From Desulfatibacillum sp. (lineage in GTDB: Bacteria > Desulfobacterota > Desulfobacteria > Desulfobacterales > SpSt-501), in contig DYEU01000016.1 in the NCBI GenBank assembly GCA_020725555.1, forward strand, positions 147,610 through 211,609: a stretch of 64,000 bases of DNA, given 5' to 3'. The position numbers were made by a program, and so were the translations under genes. Of the stretch, positions 17,611 to 26,956 are shown piece after piece (position 1 is the first letter of the stretch; the number at the start of each line of letters is the position of its first letter). The notes below the pieces were generated by a model, which was not told the DNA's origin, searched no databases, and was given only the letters and a program-made list of their open reading frames with translations.

Positions 17611-19623
17611 TCAGCCGATGGCCAGCACGATCTGATCTTTGCGGGCGTTGACCGCCTGGAGGGTCACCTGGATGAGGTCCTCGGGGAAGAGCTCCGGCCC
17701 GCCCGCGTCGGGCAGGTCGCATTCGAGCATGTACTCGGTCAGCAGGACCTGGTAGCCGTTGCGGCGCCGCTGCAGCACGATCGCCTCCTCCTTCTGGCCC
17801 ACGCGGCGCTCGAGGTGGCGCAGCAGCCAGTAGCGCTGGCGCGCGGCCTGGACCTGGGCGACCCGGCTCATCGGCAGCGCGAGGTCCTGGAGCAGCGCGT
17901 CGATCTCCTCGGCCGTGTAGGGCGCCTCCAGCCCGAGCACCGCCCGGATCTGCCTCTGGGTCACGAGGTCGTAGTACTTGCGGATGGGGGAGGTGGCCGT
18001 CACGTAGGCCGACAGCCCCAGCCCCGAGTGCTTCCCCGGCACGGGGCTGAGCACGAAGCGGTTGAGCAGCCGCCGCTGCATCCACTGCTGAAAGAGGCTT
18101 CCCTCCTCCCCCGCGTAGAGGCGCTCGCGGGGCTCGAGCTGCGCGCGGAACACGGCGGGCAGGCCGTTTTCGGCGAGGCAGCGGGCCATCAGCCAGTTGG
18201 CGAGGATCATGATCTCCGCGACCAGCATGCGCGCCGGGCTTTCGCGGTTGAGGCGGTTCACGTGGACCTCGCCGTTTTCGCCGATCCAGACGTTGATCTC
18301 GGGCACGGCGATGTGCACCGCGCCGGCCGCCAGGCGCGCCTCGCGGAAGGCGCGCGCGATGCCGCGCAGCCGCAGGAGCTTCGGGTCCTGGTCGGCGAGC
18401 AGGTTCACGTCGAAGTAGGTCCGCTGCTCCTTCACCCGCACCCAGCTCGGCAGGATGCGAAAGCCGCGCACGCTCAGGTCGGAGGCGAACTCGACGAAGG
18501 TCGTGATCGCCGGACGCACCTCGCCCGCCCGCAGGCTGCAGAGCCCCTCGGCCAGCGCCGGGGGCAGCATGGGGATCCGCTGGTCGGGAAGGTAGATCGA
18601 GCTGCCGCGCTTTCTCGCCTCGCGGTCGAGCGGGTCCTCCCGGCGCACGAAGTGGGCGACGTCCACGATGTGCACGCCGAGACGCAGCCCGTCGGGGAGG
18701 GTCTCGAGGCTGAGCGCGTCGTCGAAATCGAGGGTCGCCTGGCCGTCGATCGTGAAGAGCTCAAGGCCCGTCAGGTCGACCCGCCCCGCCAGCCCGGCGG
18801 CCCCGGGGGAGGGCCGGGCGGGGGCGACCCGCGCCGCGGCGGCCAGGGCCTCCTCGGGGAAGGCGACCGGCACCCGCAGGCGGAGAAGGTCGAGGTTCTC
18901 GTCCTCGGCGAAGATCCCCAGCCGCACGCACAGGGGGAAGAGATCCCCCGCCGGGTCGACGCCGGCGCGCTCGAGGAGCGCGCGCGCCGTCTCCTGCTCC
19001 GCCGCCTCGCGGCCGAAGAGAAAGAAGTCGCGGATCAAGCGCCGGCACTCCGCGGCCGGTTCCCCGGCCTCGCCCGCGGCCGGCTCCCCCCCCCCGCCGG
19101 GGCGGGCGAGCGCCTGCCGGAGCCAGGCACCGCCGGCCTCGATCAGCCGCGCCCGCCGGGCCTCGGCTTCGCGCCTGGCGAAAAGCCGCTCGACCTGGTC
19201 GGGCGGGTTGGGGAAAAAGCGCCCCGGGTGAAAGCGGAAATAGAGCCGGTCGTTGAAGACCGCGCGCATCACCGCGGACTGGTGATCGCCGTTCGCCTCG
19301 CCGGGAAAGCAGAACGCCGTCAGGGTTTCGAGGTCGATCCACTCGTTTTCGGGGTGCAGAACCTCCCAGAGGTCGCGGATCGTGACCGCGGCGACGAGCG
19401 CGTTGCGCTTCTCGGCGACCTCGCGCAGGCGGTCGACCAGGCGGAAGCGGCCCATCTGCGGGTCGAGCCGTGTCGCATCCAGGCGCAACAGCCTCCCCGC
19501 CGAGAGGCTCACCTCGCGGTTGGTCTCGGTGAGGAGCTTCAGGCGCTGGTTGCGGATCTCGAGGATCACGGCGCAGAGGATGCGCTCGCGATCGATATAT
19601 TCAACAATATTCCCAACTTCCAT
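17611..19623 (-). CDS. RNB-domain 3'-5' exoribonuclease (RNase II/R family)
   Basis: 670 residues. The RNB catalytic domain spans roughly 265-600: DLTGLELFTIDG, TLDFDDALSLE (the Asp cluster that holds the metal ions), LGVHIVDVAHFV, YLPDQRIPMLP, and later YVTATSPIRKYYDLVTQRQI. It degrades single-stranded RNA processively from the 3' end. The N-terminal 200 residues do not show clear cold-shock domains, and the C-terminal 70 residues form a short S1-like region, so it is shorter than RNase R (about 800) and nearer RNase II in size. Similar RNB proteins with a diverged N-terminus are common in deltaproteobacteria and cyanobacteria. Start at 19623 is the first Met at the beginning of the conserved VGNIVEYIDRE stretch. 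Confidence 0.88.
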   Translation of the reverse strand: MEVGNIVEYIDRERILCAVILEIRNQRLKLLTETNREVSLSAGRLLRLDATRLDPQMGRFRLVDRLREVAEKRNALVAAVTIRDLWEVLHPENEWIDLETLTAFCFPGEANGDHQSAVMRAVFNDRLYFRFHPGRFFPNPPDQVERLFARREAEARRARLIEAGGAWLRQALARPGGGGEPAAGEAGEPAAECRRLIRDFFLFGREAAEQETARALLERAGVDPAGDLFPLCVRLGIFAEDENLDLLRLRVPVAFPEEALAAAARVAPARPSPGAAGLAGRVDLTGLELFTIDGQATLDFDDALSLETLPDGLRLGVHIVDVAHFVRREDPLDREARKRGSSIYLPDQRIPMLPPALAEGLCSLRAGEVRPAITTFVEFASDLSVRGFRILPSWVRVKEQRTYFDVNLLADQDPKLLRLRGIARAFREARLAAGAVHIAVPEINVWIGENGEVHVNRLNRESPARMLVAEIMILANWLMARCLAENGLPAVFRAQLEPRERLYAGEEGSLFQQWMQRRLLNRFVLSPVPGKHSGLGLSAYVTATSPIRKYYDLVTQRQIRAVLGLEAPYTAEEIDALLQDLALPMSRVAQVQAARQRYWLLRHLERRVGQKEEAIVLQRRRNGYQVLLTEYMLECDLPDAGGPELFPEDLIQVTLQAVNARKDQIVLAIG

Positions 19624-19769
19624 GCGATCAAGATAGCAACCGCCCCCCGGGAAGTCAACGCCGCCGGGCAAAGGCGGGCGCGACGTTGTCGATCCCGGCT
19701 TCCTGTGGTATCCAGCGCTCGCGGCGGGCCGAGACCCCGTGCCCCTTCGGACCCGCCCGGACACCCCCC

Positions 19770-21521
19770 ATGATGCCGCACCGGGATCTTCTTCGACCCT
19801 ATTTCGCCGCCGCCCGCAACCGCATCCTCGTCGGGTTGGCGAGTCTGGTGCTGGTCGACCTTCTGCAGCTCGCCATCCCGCGGGTGATCAAGCACGCGGT
19901 CGACGACCTCGCCTCCGCGGAGGCCCAGGCCGGGCGGCTTGCGGCACAAGCGGGCACGATCCTCGCCCTGGCGGTGCTCGTCGGGGTCTTCCGCTACGTG
20001 TGGCGCCTCTGCCTCCTCGGCACCTCCCGGCGGATCGAGCAGGGGCTGCGCGAGCGGCTCTTCGCCCATCTCCAGCGGCTCTCCGCGGCCGCCTTCGACC
20101 GCACCGCGACCGGCGACCTCATGGCCCGCGCCACCCACGACCTCCAACAGATTCGCATGGCGGCGGGCATGGGCATCGTCGCCCTGAACGACGCCGTGGT
20201 CATGGGGGCGGCGGCCATCGCCTTCATGGCCTACATCGACCCCGTGCTGACCGCCTGGGCGCTCCTGCCCATGCCGCTGGTCGCCTTCGGCACCCGGGTC
20301 TTCAGCCGGCGCATGCACCGCCGCTACCAGGCGGTCCAGGCCTCCTTCGCCGCCCTGACCGAGGCGATCCGGGAGCGCATCGTCGGCGTGCGCCTCATCC
20401 AGGCCCACAACCTGCAGGCCTTCGAGGCCGGCCGGGTGGAGGCCTCCTCGCGGGGGTTTCTCGAGGAGAACCTGAAGCTGGTGCGCGTGACCGGCGTCTT
20501 CTCCCCCCTCATGCTGCTGCTCACGAACGTGAGCCTGGTCCTCGTCCTCGTCGTCGGCGGGCGGCGGACGATCCTGGCGACGATCACGCCGGGCGACCTC
20601 GTCGCCTTCATCACCTACCTCGGCCTGCTCGCCTGGCCGATGATGGCCCTGGGCTGGGTGACGAACCTGGTGCAGCGCGGCAAAGCCTCCCTCGAGCGGG
20701 TCGCGGCCGTGCTCGCCGAGGTCCCGGAGATCGCCTCCCGGCCGGGGGCCCTGCCCCTTCCGCGGGCCCGCGGGGAGATCGCCTTCGAGGCCGTGAGCTT
20801 CCGCTACCCCGGCTCGGCGGGGCGGCCCGCCCTCGAGGAGATCGACCTCGCCGTGCCGGCGGGCGCGGTGCTTGGGATCGTGGGCCCGCCGGGGGCCGGC
20901 AAGAGCACGCTCTTGAGCCTCGTCCCCCGGCTCTACGACCCGGCGGCGGGACGCATCCGGCTCGACGGGATCGACCTGCGGGAGCTGCGGCTGGAGGACC
21001 TGCGCCGCGCGGTCTGCCTGCTCCCCCAGGAGGCCTTTCTCTTCTCCGGGACGCTGCGCGACAACCTCACCCTCGGCGACCCGGGGATTCCGCCGCGGCG
21101 CCTGGAGGAGGCGGCCGCCGCCGCGGCCCTCCTCGAGACCGTCCGCGGCTTGCCCGCGGGGTTCGACACGGTGGTGGGCGAACGCGGGGTCATGCTGTCG
21201 GGCGGGCAGAAACAGCGCGTCGCCCTCGCCCGTTGCCTGCTCGCCGACACGCCTGTCTTGCTCCTCGACGACCCCGTGAGCCAGGTCGACTTCGAAACCG
21301 CGGCGGCGATCGTGCGCGCGCTGCGGGCGCTCGCCGGCCGCAAGACGATCCTCATCGCCTCCCACCGCATCGCCGCCGTGGAATTCGCCGACCGGATCGT
21401 CGTGCTCGACGGCGGCCGCCGGGTCGCCCTGGGGACCCACCGCGAGCTGTTGCGCGAAAACCCCTACTACGCCCAGGCCTTCCGCCTGCAGGAGATCGAG
21501 GAGGCCGCGCATGCCGCCTGA
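19770..21521 (+). CDS. ABC exporter half-transporter A (degenerate ATP site, MdlA/BmrC-like)
   Basis: 583 residues: six membrane helices (about 1-310) then an ATPase domain. Walker A is GPPGAGKST, the signature is MLSGGQKQR, and Walker B reads LLLDDPVSQVD, with Asp where the catalytic Glu should be. That replacement marks the degenerate subunit of heterodimeric exporters such as BmrCD, TM287/288 and MdlAB. Its partner is encoded directly downstream with an 11-bp overlap. Together they would export lipids, drugs or peptides across the inner membrane. An ATG at 19770 is immediately followed by another at 19773; either may be used. The gene is divergent from the RNB nuclease gene. Confidence 0.9.
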   Translation: MMPHRDLLRPYFAAARNRILVGLASLVLVDLLQLAIPRVIKHAVDDLASAEAQAGRLAAQAGTILALAVLVGVFRYVWRLCLLGTSRRIEQGLRERLFAHLQRLSAAAFDRTATGDLMARATHDLQQIRMAAGMGIVALNDAVVMGAAAIAFMAYIDPVLTAWALLPMPLVAFGTRVFSRRMHRRYQAVQASFAALTEAIRERIVGVRLIQAHNLQAFEAGRVEASSRGFLEENLKLVRVTGVFSPLMLLLTNVSLVLVLVVGGRRTILATITPGDLVAFITYLGLLAWPMMALGWVTNLVQRGKASLERVAAVLAEVPEIASRPGALPLPRARGEIAFEAVSFRYPGSAGRPALEEIDLAVPAGAVLGIVGPPGAGKSTLLSLVPRLYDPAAGRIRLDGIDLRELRLEDLRRAVCLLPQEAFLFSGTLRDNLTLGDPGIPPRRLEEAAAAAALLETVRGLPAGFDTVVGERGVMLSGGQKQRVALARCLLADTPVLLLDDPVSQVDFETAAAIVRALRALAGRKTILIASHRIAAVEFADRIVVLDGGRRVALGTHRELLRENPYYAQAFRLQEIEEAAHAA

Positions 21522-23340
21522 AGCCGCCGATTTCGAGGATCCCCGGCCGGTCTCGGGCTACGACTTCCGCCTGCTCCTGCGCCTTCTGCCGTACGCCCGC
21601 CCCCACCGCGCCCTCCTCGCCGGCTCGGTCGTCCTGGTGCTCGGCATCACGCTGCTCGACCTCTCGCTCCCCCTGCTCATGCGCCACGCGATCGACCGCT
21701 ACATCGCCCCCGCCGGCGGCGGGGCGCCGGCCCCGGAACCGGCCGCCGCCCTGCAGGGGCTCTCCCTCACCGCGGCGGGCTTCGCCCTGCTCGTGCTTCT
21801 CCAGTTCGTCTTCTCCTTCGCCCAGTCGGTCCTGATGGAGGCGACCGGGCAGCGCATCATGCACGACCTGCGCCTCAGGCTCTACGCCCACACCCAGGAG
21901 CTCTCTCTCGATTTCTTCGCCCGCAACCCCGTCGGCCGCATCGTGACCCGCCTGACGGGCGACATCCAGAACCTCTACGAACTCTTCACCTCCTTTCTCT
22001 CCTTCCTCGCCAAGGACCTGATCCTGATCGCGGGCATCGCGGCCGTGCTCCTCGCCCTCGACACGAGGCTTGCACTCGTCACCTTTCTCGTCCTGCCCGC
22101 CGTCGCCGTCGCGGCCGTGCACTTCTCGCGGCGCGCGCGCGAGATCTTCCGCGCGCTGCGCATCCAGGCGGCGGAGATCAACACGCGCTTCGCCGAGACG
22201 ATCGGCGGGATCCGCGTGATCCAGGTCCACCGCGGCGAGGCGCGCAACGCCGAACGCTTCGACCGCCTCAACCTCGAAAACTACCGCACCGGCATGGAAC
22301 AGATCCGGCTGCTCGCCGTGTTTCTGCCGCTGATCGAGGTGCTCGCCCTCGCGGCCGTCGCCCTGGTGATCGGCTACGGCGGAAGCCGGGTCCACGAGGG
22401 GGCGCTCAGCCTCGGGGCGCTCGTCGCCTTTCTGTCCTACATCCGCATGTTTTTCCGGCCGCTGCGGGATCTCGCCGAAAAATACAACGTGCTCCAGAAC
22501 GCGCTCGCCTCGGTCGAGCGCATCTTCCTGCTCTTCGACACGCCGCCGGCGCTCCGCGCGCCGCCGCCCGGGGCGGGGCCGCGGCTCGACCGCTTTGAGG
22601 TGCTGTCCTTCGAGGAGGTCGGCTTCGCCTACGTCCCCGGCGAACCGGTCCTGAGGGGGGTCTCCTTCACCCTGCGGCGGGGCGGAACCCTCGCCGTGGT
22701 GGGGCCGACGGGGGCCGGCAAGAGCAGTCTCCTGCAGCTCATCCCCCGCCTCTACGACCCCACCTCCGGCCGCATCCTCCTGAACGGGATCGACCTGCGC
22801 GACTGGCCGAAGGCGGCCTTTCGGGGGCGCCTGGCGCTCGTCCTGCAGGACCCCACACTGTTCTCGGGCACCCTGCGGGAGAACCTCTTCCACGGGCTGC
22901 CCCCGCCCACGCCCGCGGAGGAGGCGCGCATCGTGGCCGCCGCCCGGCTGGAGCGGCTCCTCGAGCGGCTGCCCGCGGGGCTCGACTCCCCGGTGGGGGA
23001 GGCCGGCGGCGCGGTCTCGGCCGGGGAGCGCCAGCTGATCGCCATCGCCCGCGCCTTCGCGCGCAACCCCGAGATCATTCTCTTCGACGAGGCGACCTCG
23101 GCCGTCGACTCCGAAACCGAGCTGGCGATCCAGGAGGCCCTCGAGCGGCTGCTCGAGGAACGCACCGCGATCCTTGTCGCCCACCGTCTCTCCACCGTGC
23201 GCGCCGCGGACGAGATCCTCGTCCTCCACCGCGGCCGCGTCCTCGAGGTCGGCCCCCATGCCGCGCTGATGGCCCAACGCGGCTTCTACTTCCACCTCCA
23301 CCAGGCCCAGGTGCAGACCGGCGGGGACCGCGGGCCGTGA
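21511..23340 (+). CDS. ABC exporter half-transporter B (catalytic site, MdlB/BmrD-like)
   Basis: 609 residues: N-terminal cytoplasmic stretch, six membrane helices, then the ATPase domain. Walker A GPTGAGKSS, signature VSAGERQLIAIARA (the SxGERQ form typical of this subunit), Walker B IILFDEATSAVDSETE with the catalytic Glu, and the H-loop VAHRLST. It complements the upstream half-transporter: in such pairs the consensus ATP site is formed by this subunit's Walker B Glu with the canonical LSGGQ signature of the other subunit. The 11-bp overlap of the two genes implies translational coupling and equal synthesis. Substrate unknown; no adaptor or outer-membrane gene is adjacent. Confidence 0.9.
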   Translation: MPPEAADFEDPRPVSGYDFRLLLRLLPYARPHRALLAGSVVLVLGITLLDLSLPLLMRHAIDRYIAPAGGGAPAPEPAAALQGLSLTAAGFALLVLLQFVFSFAQSVLMEATGQRIMHDLRLRLYAHTQELSLDFFARNPVGRIVTRLTGDIQNLYELFTSFLSFLAKDLILIAGIAAVLLALDTRLALVTFLVLPAVAVAAVHFSRRAREIFRALRIQAAEINTRFAETIGGIRVIQVHRGEARNAERFDRLNLENYRTGMEQIRLLAVFLPLIEVLALAAVALVIGYGGSRVHEGALSLGALVAFLSYIRMFFRPLRDLAEKYNVLQNALASVERIFLLFDTPPALRAPPPGAGPRLDRFEVLSFEEVGFAYVPGEPVLRGVSFTLRRGGTLAVVGPTGAGKSSLLQLIPRLYDPTSGRILLNGIDLRDWPKAAFRGRLALVLQDPTLFSGTLRENLFHGLPPPTPAEEARIVAAARLERLLERLPAGLDSPVGEAGGAVSAGERQLIAIARAFARNPEIILFDEATSAVDSETELAIQEALERLLEERTAILVAHRLSTVRAADEILVLHRGRVLEVGPHAALMAQRGFYFHLHQAQVQTGGDRGP

Positions 23341-23369
23341 AAGCCCTTGCGCCGGTCGGACGCCGATGC

Positions 23370-23375
23370 TATAGG
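23370..23375 (+). promoter_or_regulatory. Possible -10 element of the fhs promoter
   Basis: TATAGG, 17 bases after a weak TTGCGC (23347-23352). It would give a leader of about 125 bases that includes a perfect 7-bp hairpin at 23440-23459. Weak -35, so uncertain. Confidence 0.3.
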
Positions 23376-23439
23376 CGATTCCCCAAAGCCGCCTCCCGCC
23401 CCACACGGCGGCCCGGGACCACGCCGTCCCCGATCGCCC

Positions 23440-23459
23440 CCGGGTGAAGCGACACCCGG
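23440..23459 (+). promoter_or_regulatory. Hairpin in the fhs leader
   Basis: CCGGGTG (23440-23446), a six-base loop, CACCCGG (23453-23459). It lies about 50 bases before the start codon and is not followed by a U-run, so it is not a simple terminator. It does not match a riboswitch class that I recognise. Confidence 0.4.
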
Positions 23460-23508
23460 TGACCCCCGAAACAACCCGCAACGATCAGCGCAAAGGAGGA
23501 CAAAGCCG

Positions 23509-25272
23509 ATGCCGTACGATGCGACCCAAATGGCCGACTGGCAGATCTCCGAGGCCGCCGAAAAGAACATGCCCACCCCCGAGCAGTGGCGCGAGACGCT
23601 GGGGCTGGAGAAGGACGAGATGCTCCCCATGGGGCGGCTCGCCAAGCTCGACTTCATGAAGATCATCCGCCGCCTGGAAGGCCGGCCGGACGGGAAATAC
23701 ATCGAGGTGACCGCCATCACGCCGACCCCGCTCGGCGAGGGCAAGAGCACGACCTCGATCGGCCTGATGGAGGGGCTCGGCAAGCGCGGCAAGAACGTGG
23801 GCGGCGCCCTGCGGCAGCCCTCGGGCGGGCCGACCATGAACATCAAGGGCACGGCCGCGGGCGGCGGAAACGCGCTGCTCATCCCCATGACCGAGTTCTC
23901 CCTCGGCCTCACCGGCGACATCAACGACATCATGAACGCCCACAACCTCGCCATGGTCGCCCTGACGGCGAGGATGCAGCACGAGCGCAACTACACCGAC
24001 GAGCAGCTCGCGCGGCTGACCGGCATGCGGCGGCTGAACGTCGACCCCACGCGGGTCGAGATGGGCTGGGTGATCGACTTTTGCGCCCAGGCCCTGCGCA
24101 ACATCATCATCGGCATCGGCGGCCGCCAGGACGGCTACATGATGCAGTCGAAGTTCGGCATCGCCGTCGGCTCCGAGTGCATGGCCATCCTCTCCATCGT
24201 CAAGGACCTGGCCGACCTGAAAAAACGCCTGAACGAGATCACCGTCGCCTTCGACCGCTCCGGGAAACCGGTCACCACCGGCGACCTCGAGGTCGGCAAC
24301 GCCATGTGCGCCTTCATGCGCAACACGATCAACCCCACGCTCATGTGCACGGCCGAGTACCAGCCCTGCATGGTCCACGCCGGCCCCTTCGCCAACATCG
24401 CCGTGGGCCAGTCCTCGATCATCGCCGACCGGATCGGGCTGAAGATGTTCGACTACCACGTGACGGAGTCGGGCTTCGCCGCGGACATCGGCTTCGAGAA
24501 ATTCTGGAACGTGAAATGCCGGTTCAGCGGCCTCAAACCCCACGTCTCGGTGCTGACGGCCACGATCCGCGCCCTCAAGATGCACGGCGGCGGCCCCAAG
24601 GTCGTCCCGGGCAAGCCGCTGCCCGAGGAGTACACCAAGAAAAACGTGGCCCTGGTCGAGAAGGGCTGCGCCAACATGGTCCACATGATCCAGGTGATCC
24701 GCAAGTCGGGCATGAACCCTGTCGTCTGCATCAACCGCTTCCACACCGACACCGACGACGAGGTGAAGGCCGTGAAGAAGGCGGCCGAGGCCGCCGGCGC
24801 CCGCTGCGCCGTCTCCGAGCACTGGCTGAAGGGCGGCGAGGGGGCCCTCGAGCTGGCCGACGCCGTGATCGAGGCCTGCGAGCAGAAGAGCGAGTTCAAG
24901 TTCCTCTACCCCCTCGAGATGAAGCTGCGCGACCGCGTGGCCCTGATCGCCCGGGAGGTCTACGGCGCGGACGGCGTCTCCTGGACGCCCGAGGCCGAGG
25001 CCAAGGCCAAGATGCTCGAGTCCGACCCCAAGTACGCCGATTTCGCGACGATGATGGTCAAGACGCACCTCAGCCTGAGCCACGACCCCACCCTCAAGGG
25101 CGTGCCCAAGGGCTGGATCCTGCCCATCCGCGACGTCCTGATCTACTCCGGGGCGAAGTTCCTCTGCCCCTGCGCCGGGACCATCAGCCTGATGCCCGGG
25201 ACGAGCTCGAACCCGGCCTTCCGCCGCATCGACGTGGACGTGAACACGGGCAAGGTGAGCGGCCTGTTCTGA
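23509..25272 (+). CDS. fhs: Formate-tetrahydrofolate ligase
   Basis: 587 residues, slightly longer than the usual 555-560 owing to about 30 extra N-terminal residues. It makes 10-formyl-THF from formate, THF and ATP, the entry to the methyl branch of the Wood-Ljungdahl pathway or a source of one-carbon units. Motifs: [16 protein letters not shown] (P-loop, about residue 71), [20 protein letters not shown], then [43 protein letters not shown] and [12 protein letters not shown] at the end. Start at 23509 follows AAAGGAGG by a good distance. It stands alone and ends in a strong terminator. No other Wood-Ljungdahl genes are in the window, so acetogenic or formate-assimilating use cannot be decided. 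Confidence 0.96.
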   Translation: MPYDATQMADWQISEAAEKNMPTPEQWRETLGLEKDEMLPMGRLAKLDFMKIIRRLEGRPDGKYIEVTAITPTPLGEGKSTTSIGLMEGLGKRGKNVGGALRQPSGGPTMNIKGTAAGGGNALLIPMTEFSLGLTGDINDIMNAHNLAMVALTARMQHERNYTDEQLARLTGMRRLNVDPTRVEMGWVIDFCAQALRNIIIGIGGRQDGYMMQSKFGIAVGSECMAILSIVKDLADLKKRLNEITVAFDRSGKPVTTGDLEVGNAMCAFMRNTINPTLMCTAEYQPCMVHAGPFANIAVGQSSIIADRIGLKMFDYHVTESGFAADIGFEKFWNVKCRFSGLKPHVSVLTATIRALKMHGGGPKVVPGKPLPEEYTKKNVALVEKGCANMVHMIQVIRKSGMNPVVCINRFHTDTDDEVKAVKKAAEAAGARCAVSEHWLKGGEGALELADAVIEACEQKSEFKFLYPLEMKLRDRVALIAREVYGADGVSWTPEAEAKAKMLESDPKYADFATMMVKTHLSLSHDPTLKGVPKGWILPIRDVLIYSGAKFLCPCAGTISLMPGTSSNPAFRRIDVDVNTGKVSGLF

Positions 25273-25294
25273 AACGCAACGCACCCTGCGGAAA

Positions 25295-25329
25295 GGCCCG
25301 CATCCCCCGCGGTGCGGGCCTTTTTCTTT
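25295..25329 (+). terminator. Rho-independent terminator after fhs
   Basis: GGCCCGCA (25295-25302), ten-base loop, TGCGGGCC (25313-25320), then TTTTTCTTT. Perfect 8-bp stem and U-tract, 22 bases past the fhs stop. Confidence 0.9.
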
Positions 25330-25354
25330 GCCTCCGGAGGCATCGGCGAACGCC

Positions 25355-26956
25355 ATGCGCGTGCTCCTGATCCACCCCTTCTACCCCATCGATGAAACCC
25401 CCTCCCCGCCGCTCGGGCTCGCCTACCTCGCCGGCGCGCTCGAGGCCTCGGGGATCGAGGTCCGCGTGCTCGATTTCGTGGTCACCCCCGGCGGGCAGGA
25501 CAGGCTGGAGGCGGTGCTGAACGACTTTTCGCCCCGGCTGGTCGGGCTCACGGCGGTCACGATGAACGTGGACCGGGCGCTTTCCCTCGCCGCGGCGATC
25601 AAGCGCCTGGAGCCTTCGATCCTGACCGTGCTCGGCGGCCCGCACGCGAGCTTCTGCGCCGAAGAAACGCTCGCCCTCTGCCCGGCGCTCGACGTGGTGG
25701 TGCGCGGCGAGGGGGAGGAGACGCTCCGCGAGCTCTGCTTGGCCCTCGAGCGGCGAGGCCCCCTCGGAGGCGTGCGCGGCATCGTCTTCCGCGAGGGGGG
25801 GGGCCTCCAGGCGACCCCCGGCAGGGCCTTGCTCCCCGACCTCGACCGGCTGCCGCCGCCGGCGCGGCACCGGCTGCCCCTGGGGCGCTACCGGGCGCTC
25901 GGGTTGCCGGTCAGCATGACGACCTCGCGCGGCTGCCCGCACCGCTGCATCTTCTGCGTCGGCCGGCGCATGGTGGGCGCCCGCGTGCGCACCCACGGCG
26001 TCCGGCGGGTGGTCGACGAGCTCGCCTATCTCGGCTCCCTCGGCTTTCCCCAGGTCAACCTCGCCGACGACTGGTTCACGGCCGACGCCCGCCGCTGCCA
26101 CGCGGTCTGCGACGAGATCCTCGCCCGCGGCCTCTCCGTGCGCTGGACCTCCTTCGCCCGCGCCGATTCGGTCTCCGAAGAGCTCCTCGCCAAGATGAAG
26201 GCCGCGGGCTGCACGGCGGTGAGCTTCGGGCTGGAGTCGGCGAACCGGCAGATCCTGCGCACGGTGCGCAAGGGCATCACCCCCGAGCAGGCGGAGGCCG
26301 CGGTCGAGGCCTGCCGGCGGGCGGGGGTCACCGCCATGGCCTCCTTCATCCTCGGGCTGCCGGGGGAGACGCCGGAGACCCTAAAGGAGACGCTCGCCTT
26401 CGGCGAACGCCTCGCCGCCCGGGGCCTGCAGTACGGCTTCCACCTCCTCGCCCCCTTCCCGGGGACCGAGGTCCGCGAGCGCAGCGCGGCCCTGGGGCTG
26501 CGGATCCTCACCGACGACTGGACGCGCTACGACGCCAACCGCGCCGTGTGCGAAACGCAGGCCGCCCCGGCCGCCCTGCTCGAGGGCATCGCCCGCGATT
26601 GGGAAGAGCGCTTCCGGAGGTATCTCGAAGGGATCGGGCGCAAGCGGCTGGAGGGGCGGGCGACGGATGAGGAGCGCTCGACCCTCGAGAACCTGGAGCG
26701 CATCGTGCTCCTCTACGAGCTGATGATGGCCGAGGCGGTCGAGCGGGCGGGCCCCGTCGAGGCGGAAGCGGGGGCCGACCCGCTCGCTGGCCTCGTCGAG
26801 CGCGTGGCGCGGATTTCCGGGCAGGACCGCGGGCGGCTCGCCTCCGCCCTGACCGCCGCGGCCGCGAAGGGGGACTTGGCCTGCGTGCGGGAGGGGCGGA
26901 GCGTTCGTTTCCGCTGGCGGGAATTCCTCGCCCCCGCAGGCGGGGGCGGCGGCTAA
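25355..26956 (+). CDS. B12-binding radical SAM protein
   Basis: 533 residues. A cobalamin-binding-like Rossmann domain (about 1-140: VLLIHPFYP, PLGLAYLAGALEASG, LGGPHASFCAEE, VVVRGEGEETLREL) is followed by the radical SAM core with C194, C198 and C201 in the standard CX3CX2C motif (GCPHRCIFC), then LADDWFTAD, FGLESANRQILR and SFILGLPGETPET. This is the BchE/hopanoid-type class that usually methylates or cyclises unactivated carbons. The last 60 residues (from about 470) form a small helical domain that I do not assign with confidence. The substrate is unknown and the neighbouring genes do not suggest one. Start at 25355 is the first Met before the typical MRVLLIHP opening. Confidence 0.87.
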   Translation: MRVLLIHPFYPIDETPSPPLGLAYLAGALEASGIEVRVLDFVVTPGGQDRLEAVLNDFSPRLVGLTAVTMNVDRALSLAAAIKRLEPSILTVLGGPHASFCAEETLALCPALDVVVRGEGEETLRELCLALERRGPLGGVRGIVFREGGGLQATPGRALLPDLDRLPPPARHRLPLGRYRALGLPVSMTTSRGCPHRCIFCVGRRMVGARVRTHGVRRVVDELAYLGSLGFPQVNLADDWFTADARRCHAVCDEILARGLSVRWTSFARADSVSEELLAKMKAAGCTAVSFGLESANRQILRTVRKGITPEQAEAAVEACRRAGVTAMASFILGLPGETPETLKETLAFGERLAARGLQYGFHLLAPFPGTEVRERSAALGLRILTDDWTRYDANRAVCETQAAPAALLEGIARDWEERFRRYLEGIGRKRLEGRATDEERSTLENLERIVLLYELMMAEAVERAGPVEAEAGADPLAGLVERVARISGQDRGRLASALTAAAAKGDLACVREGRSVRFRWREFLAPAGGGGG

